Shown piece after piece: positions 61,523 to 64,000 of a DNA stretch of 64,000 nt; the stretch's first letter is position 1; each line of letters begins with the position of its first letter. The stretch comes from Chryseobacterium sp. H1D6B (GTDB lineage: Bacteria > Bacteroidota > Bacteroidia > Flavobacteriales > Weeksellaceae): positions 3,472,001 to 3,536,000 of the forward strand of contig NZ_JARXVJ010000001.1 in NCBI RefSeq assembly GCF_029892445.1. The letters run 5' to 3'. A program made the translations under genes and the position numbers. The notes below the pieces were generated by a model that ran no database searches, was not told where the DNA came from, and was given only the letters and a program-made list of their open reading frames with translations.

Positions 61523-62602
61523 ATGAATTTAAAAGATTTAAAAAGCGACTGGATCAAAGAGTTTCCACAGCCAATGATAATTGCAGGACCTTGTAGCGCA
61601 GAAAGTGAAGCGCAGATGCTGGAGACGGCTAGAAGAATTAAAGAAACCAATGCACAGGTACCTATTTTCCGTGCAGGAATCTGGAAGCCCCGTACAAAAC
61701 CTAATGGTTTCGAAGGAGTAGGAGTGATCGGGTTAAACTGGCTTAAAAAAGTAAAAGAAGAATACGGCTTTAAAACAGCTACAGAAGTGGCCAACGCACA
61801 CCACGTATTTGCCGCTTTAGAAGCTGATGTAGATATTCTTTGGATCGGGGCGCGTTCTACTGTAAACCCTTTTACAGTTCAGGAAATTGCAATGGCATTG
61901 AGAGGGACAGATAAACTCGTATTGGTGAAAAATCCAGTAAATCCAGATCTGGCGTTATGGATTGGAGCTTTAGAAAGACTTCTAGGACAGGACATTAAAA
62001 ATCTTGGTGTTATTCACAGAGGATTCTCTACCTACCAAAAAACGAAATACAGAAATAATCCGAACTGGCAGATTGCTTTAGATTTCAAAAGCCAGTTTCC
62101 CAATATTCCTATGCTGATCGATCCCTCTCACATCTGTGGAAACAGAACTGGGCTGGCGGATATTACACAGGAAGCAATGAATGTAGGCTACCAGGGAGCA
62201 ATTATAGAATCTCACTGTAATCCGGATGAAGCTTGGAGTGATGCTTCACAGCAGATCACGCCAGAGGTATTGGCTGAATTGATCTCTAATTTAAAAATAA
62301 GAAATACTGGATTAGCAGGATTTGAAGGTGAAATGGGAAGACACAGAACATTAATCTCTGATCTTGATTTCCAGTTGATCGAGCTTCTTTCCCAGAGAAT
62401 GAAGATTTCAGAAAAAATAGGTAAGCTTAAAAAAGAGAACGATATTGCCATTTTCCAGCCTGAACGTTGGAAAGTAATTACTGAATATGCAGGTCAGAAA
62501 GCCAAAGAAACAGGAATGTCTCAGGATTTTATCGAGAAAGTTTTCAAAGCAATCCACGAAGAATCTATTGAAGTACAAAATAATATCATGATAGACAGGT
62601 AA
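61523..62602 (+). CDS. Bifunctional DAHP synthase / chorismate mutase
   Basis: Fusion of 359 residues that begins the shikimate pathway and the phenylalanine/tyrosine branch. N-terminal DAHP synthase (type I-beta, KDO8PS-like): MIIAGPCSAESEAQMLETAR near residue 17, then RAGIWKPRTKPNGFEGVGVI, GARSTVNPFTVQEIA and LIDPSHICGNRTGLADITQE for PEP, metal and E4P contacts. The C-terminal AroQ-type mutase (about 265-355) reads MGRHRTLISDLDFQLIELLS and QRMKISEKIGKLKKENDIAI. The order (DAHP synthase, then mutase) is the Bacteroidota version; the mutase domain is expected to mediate feedback inhibition. Confidence 0.95.
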   Translation: MNLKDLKSDWIKEFPQPMIIAGPCSAESEAQMLETARRIKETNAQVPIFRAGIWKPRTKPNGFEGVGVIGLNWLKKVKEEYGFKTATEVANAHHVFAALEADVDILWIGARSTVNPFTVQEIAMALRGTDKLVLVKNPVNPDLALWIGALERLLGQDIKNLGVIHRGFSTYQKTKYRNNPNWQIALDFKSQFPNIPMLIDPSHICGNRTGLADITQEAMNVGYQGAIIESHCNPDEAWSDASQQITPEVLAELISNLKIRNTGLAGFEGEMGRHRTLISDLDFQLIELLSQRMKISEKIGKLKKENDIAIFQPERWKVITEYAGQKAKETGMSQDFIEKVFKAIHEESIEVQNNIMIDR

Positions 62603-62608
62603 AAGAGA

Positions 62609-62636
62609 TAGGGCTTAGATTTTCTAAGCCCTAAAT
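62609..62636 (+). terminator. Terminator before rsgA
   Basis: TAGGGCTTAGA (62609-62619) and TCTAAGCCCTA (62623-62633), 3-nt loop. It has a weak T run (AATTCTTATATT), so it may be an incomplete terminator. Confidence 0.7.
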
Positions 62637-62639
62637 TCT

Positions 62640-62647
62640 TATATTTG
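62640..62647 (+). promoter_or_regulatory. -7 box of rsgA
   Basis: TATATTTG matches TAnnTTTG and lies 11 bp before the ATG at 62659, implying a very short leader. It overlaps the end of the preceding terminator. Confidence 0.5.
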
Positions 62648-62658
62648 CACCATATAAT

Positions 62659-63585
62659 ATGAAAGGAAAAATCATTAAATCTACAGGAAGCTGGTATCAG
62701 GTTTTGGAAACGGGAACTGATAAAATTTTCGAGGCCAGAATTCGCGGCAAATTTAAATTAATTAAAACCAGGCTTACCAATCCGCTTGCTGTAGGAGATT
62801 TTGTGGAATTTCAACTGGAACAGGATGATGTTGCATGGATTACAAAAATAGACCCGCGCAGAAATTATCTTATCCGGAAGTCTGTCAACCTTTCAAAAGA
62901 AGCCCACATTATTGCATCCAATATTGACCTGGCATGTTTTATTTTTACTCTGAAACATCCCGAAACATCTCTAGGTTTCTTAGACAGATTTCTGGCCTGC
63001 TGCGAAGCGTACAACATAGCGCCATTGATTTTGTTTAATAAAATGGATGTATTGAATGATGATGAAATAGAACTTGTAAAAGATATAGAATTTCTTTATC
63101 AGGAAATAGGATACAGCACTTTATCTATTTCTTCCTATTCTAAACTTAATTTAGAAGATCTGAAAAATCTGCTGAAAGACAGAACTTCTGTTTTCTTTGG
63201 ACATTCCGGCTGTGGAAAATCTACTTTAGTGAATGCCTTACAGCCAGGATTAAATTTAAAGACCTCTGAAATATCAGATACCCATCTTAAAGGAAAACAT
63301 ACCACCACTTTTGCTCAAATGCACTTTTGGGATTTTGGCGGAAACGTTATTGATACTCCTGGAGTAAGAGAGTTTGCGATGATCGATATAGAAAAAGAAG
63401 AAGTACAGCATTATTTCCCTGAAATTTTCAGAAAAAGAAAAGAATGTAAGTTTCACAACTGTCTTCATGTTAATGAACCGAAGTGTGCCGTTCTTGATTC
63501 TTTAGAGACTGGAGAGATTCAGCATTCAAGATATTCTACCTATATAAAATTGATGGACGAGGCGGAAGAAGCTGCCCAAAAATAA
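62659..63585 (+). CDS. rsgA: Ribosome small-subunit-dependent GTPase A
   Basis: Circularly permuted GTPase (308 residues) that assists late 30S maturation. The OB fold comes first (MKGKIIKSTGSWYQVLETGT). The G motifs are in permuted order: G4 LILFNKMDVLND, G5 STLSISSYSKLN, then G1 VFFGHSGCGKSTLVNALQP, G2 KGKHTTTFAQMHFWDFGG and G3 VIDTPGVREFAMID. The C-terminal zinc knuckle is CKFHNCLHVNEPKC (Cys, His, Cys, Cys). All complete. Not in an obvious operon. Confidence 0.95.
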   Translation: MKGKIIKSTGSWYQVLETGTDKIFEARIRGKFKLIKTRLTNPLAVGDFVEFQLEQDDVAWITKIDPRRNYLIRKSVNLSKEAHIIASNIDLACFIFTLKHPETSLGFLDRFLACCEAYNIAPLILFNKMDVLNDDEIELVKDIEFLYQEIGYSTLSISSYSKLNLEDLKNLLKDRTSVFFGHSGCGKSTLVNALQPGLNLKTSEISDTHLKGKHTTTFAQMHFWDFGGNVIDTPGVREFAMIDIEKEEVQHYFPEIFRKRKECKFHNCLHVNEPKCAVLDSLETGEIQHSRYSTYIKLMDEAEEAAQK

Positions 63586-63612
63586 ATCAAAATAAGATAA
63601 ACGAAATATAAT

Positions 63613-63650
63613 ATACGCCTGTTTTATTTATTAAACAGGTGGTGTATTTT
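63613..63650 (+). terminator. Terminator after rsgA
   Basis: CCTGTTT (63618-63624) and AAACAGG (63633-63639) with an 8-nt loop, extended by imperfect ATAC/GTAT, followed by TTTT. Confidence 0.7.
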
Positions 63651-63708
63651 ATTTAAGTAATTCAAGGGATAGGAATTAGAAGAATAATTTGCAAAATGCC
63701 GATCAATA

Positions 63709-63731
63709 AAAAACCCAGCCGAAGCTGGGTA
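63709..63731 (-). terminator. Minus-strand terminator with tetraloop
   Basis: ACCCAGC-CGAA-GCTGGGT (63713-63730) is flanked by a T tract only on the minus strand (GCTGGGTTTTTT). It ends a minus transcript, but no minus gene lies within 300 bp, so an RNA gene or antisense transcript is suggested. Confidence 0.6.
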
Positions 63732-63877
63732 AAAACTAATAACCATGAAAACTCAAATTAAACATGAGAATCGGAATAGAATAAACAATTACTGTGCCAA
63801 CATGAGTTCATCATTTCTTAATAAAAGTTATTTTTATGTTAAAGAATATTTAAAATAAAAACAAAAGATATTTTTTG

Positions 63878-63885
63878 TAATTTTG
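63878..63885 (+). promoter_or_regulatory. -7 box of ndk
   Basis: TAATTTTG matches TAnnTTTG and lies 23 bp before the ATG at 63909. The -33 position is A-rich without a TTG. Confidence 0.55.
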
Positions 63886-63908
63886 CGCCATTAAAAAAAT
63901 ATACAGTT

Positions 63909-64000
63909 ATGTCTAAGATTACATTTACGATGATTAAGCCGGATGCTGTTGCAGACGGGCATATTGGAGCTATATTAGGTAAGATTTCAGAAGGAGGTTT
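63909..64000 (+). CDS. ndk: Nucleoside diphosphate kinase (5' end only)
   Basis: The first 30 codons run off the window: MSKITFTMIKPDAVADGHIG then AILGKISEGGF. The T-x-x-M-I-K-P-D-A-V opening is the conserved NDK N-terminus including the Lys that contacts phosphate. The enzyme transfers the gamma phosphate between nucleoside triphosphates and diphosphates through a His later in the chain, outside the window. Confidence 0.93.
   Translation, partial: MSKITFTMIKPDAVADGHIGAILGKISEGG

Noticed and set aside
63745-63858. 37-residue plus frame before ndk (MKTQIKHENRNRINNY...)
   Set aside because: A possible leader peptide, but nothing supports translation; the minus-strand terminator beside it suggests an RNA gene instead.

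Overview
The window looks like chromosome of a Chryseobacterium-type flavobacterium (Bacteroidota, Weeksellaceae). The evidence is low GC with AT-rich spacers, Bacteroidota-restricted families (GLPGLI, DUF4249, DUF2480, DUF6705-like, CarboxypepD-type TonB-dependent receptors, secreted proteins with a V-G-I-G/N-T-x-N-P-x-A-x-L-D-L start), few Shine-Dalgarno sites, and repeated TAnnTTTG boxes (the Bacteroidota -7 element) upstream of genes. No rRNA, tRNA, CRISPR, insertion sequence or prophage was seen.

Layout. 0.3-6.4 kb: mreB, a LytTR response regulator overlapping its 7TM-type histidine kinase, and a divergent outer-membrane beta-barrel protein. 6.6-14.9 kb: a small membrane protein, a penicillin-binding-protein-like serine hydrolase with TPRs, a compact DUF2589 / zinc ribbon / DUF2589 cluster, a Crp/Fnr regulator, a ClC channel cut short by an in-frame stop, a DUF5700-like metalloprotease, and a GLPGLI gene beside a decayed GLPGLI paralogue. 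15.2-19.4 kb: an unusual lipoprotein with a JAMM-like motif, a DUF6705-like protein, a relic of a coiled-coil C-terminus, a VOC protein and an S41 peptidase.

19.4-28.4 kb is a self-contained regulated exporter. A histidine kinase and a sigma-54 response regulator lie on the minus strand. A divergent membrane-fusion protein, ABC ATPase, FtsX/MacB permease and TolC lie on the plus strand. Between them are two phased 16-bp inverted repeats and a correctly spaced -24/-12 promoter. 28.4-31.6 kb holds a DUF4249 lipoprotein with its TonB-dependent receptor. 32.3-35.3 kb is a redox operon (Fe/Mn superoxide dismutase, DUF2480, flavin reductase, 2[4Fe-4S] ferredoxin), apparently controlled by a divergent SufR-like Fe-S regulator through a TTAAACAACT palindrome.

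35.7-49.3 kb: an ECF sigma factor with a membrane partner, an AraC regulator beside a TetX-like flavin monooxygenase, a KAS III enzyme with a methyltransferase, several small proteins, oleate hydratase with an AraC regulator, an MFS transporter and a membrane AraC regulator. 49.7-57.1 kb: two related secreted surface-type proteins flank a decaying two-component system (truncated sensor plus frameshifted LuxR response regulator), followed by a DUF1349 protein and a LuxR regulator. 57.4-64 kb returns to core functions: an alpha-oxoamine synthase (sphingolipid/sulfonolipid type) with a TetR regulator, dnaX whose tau portion lies in the -1 frame behind an A11 tract, a DAHP synthase/chorismate mutase fusion with a long leader, rsgA, and the start of ndk.

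All calls were made by reading the sequence. No database search was run, so family names rest on recognised motifs and overall resemblance.
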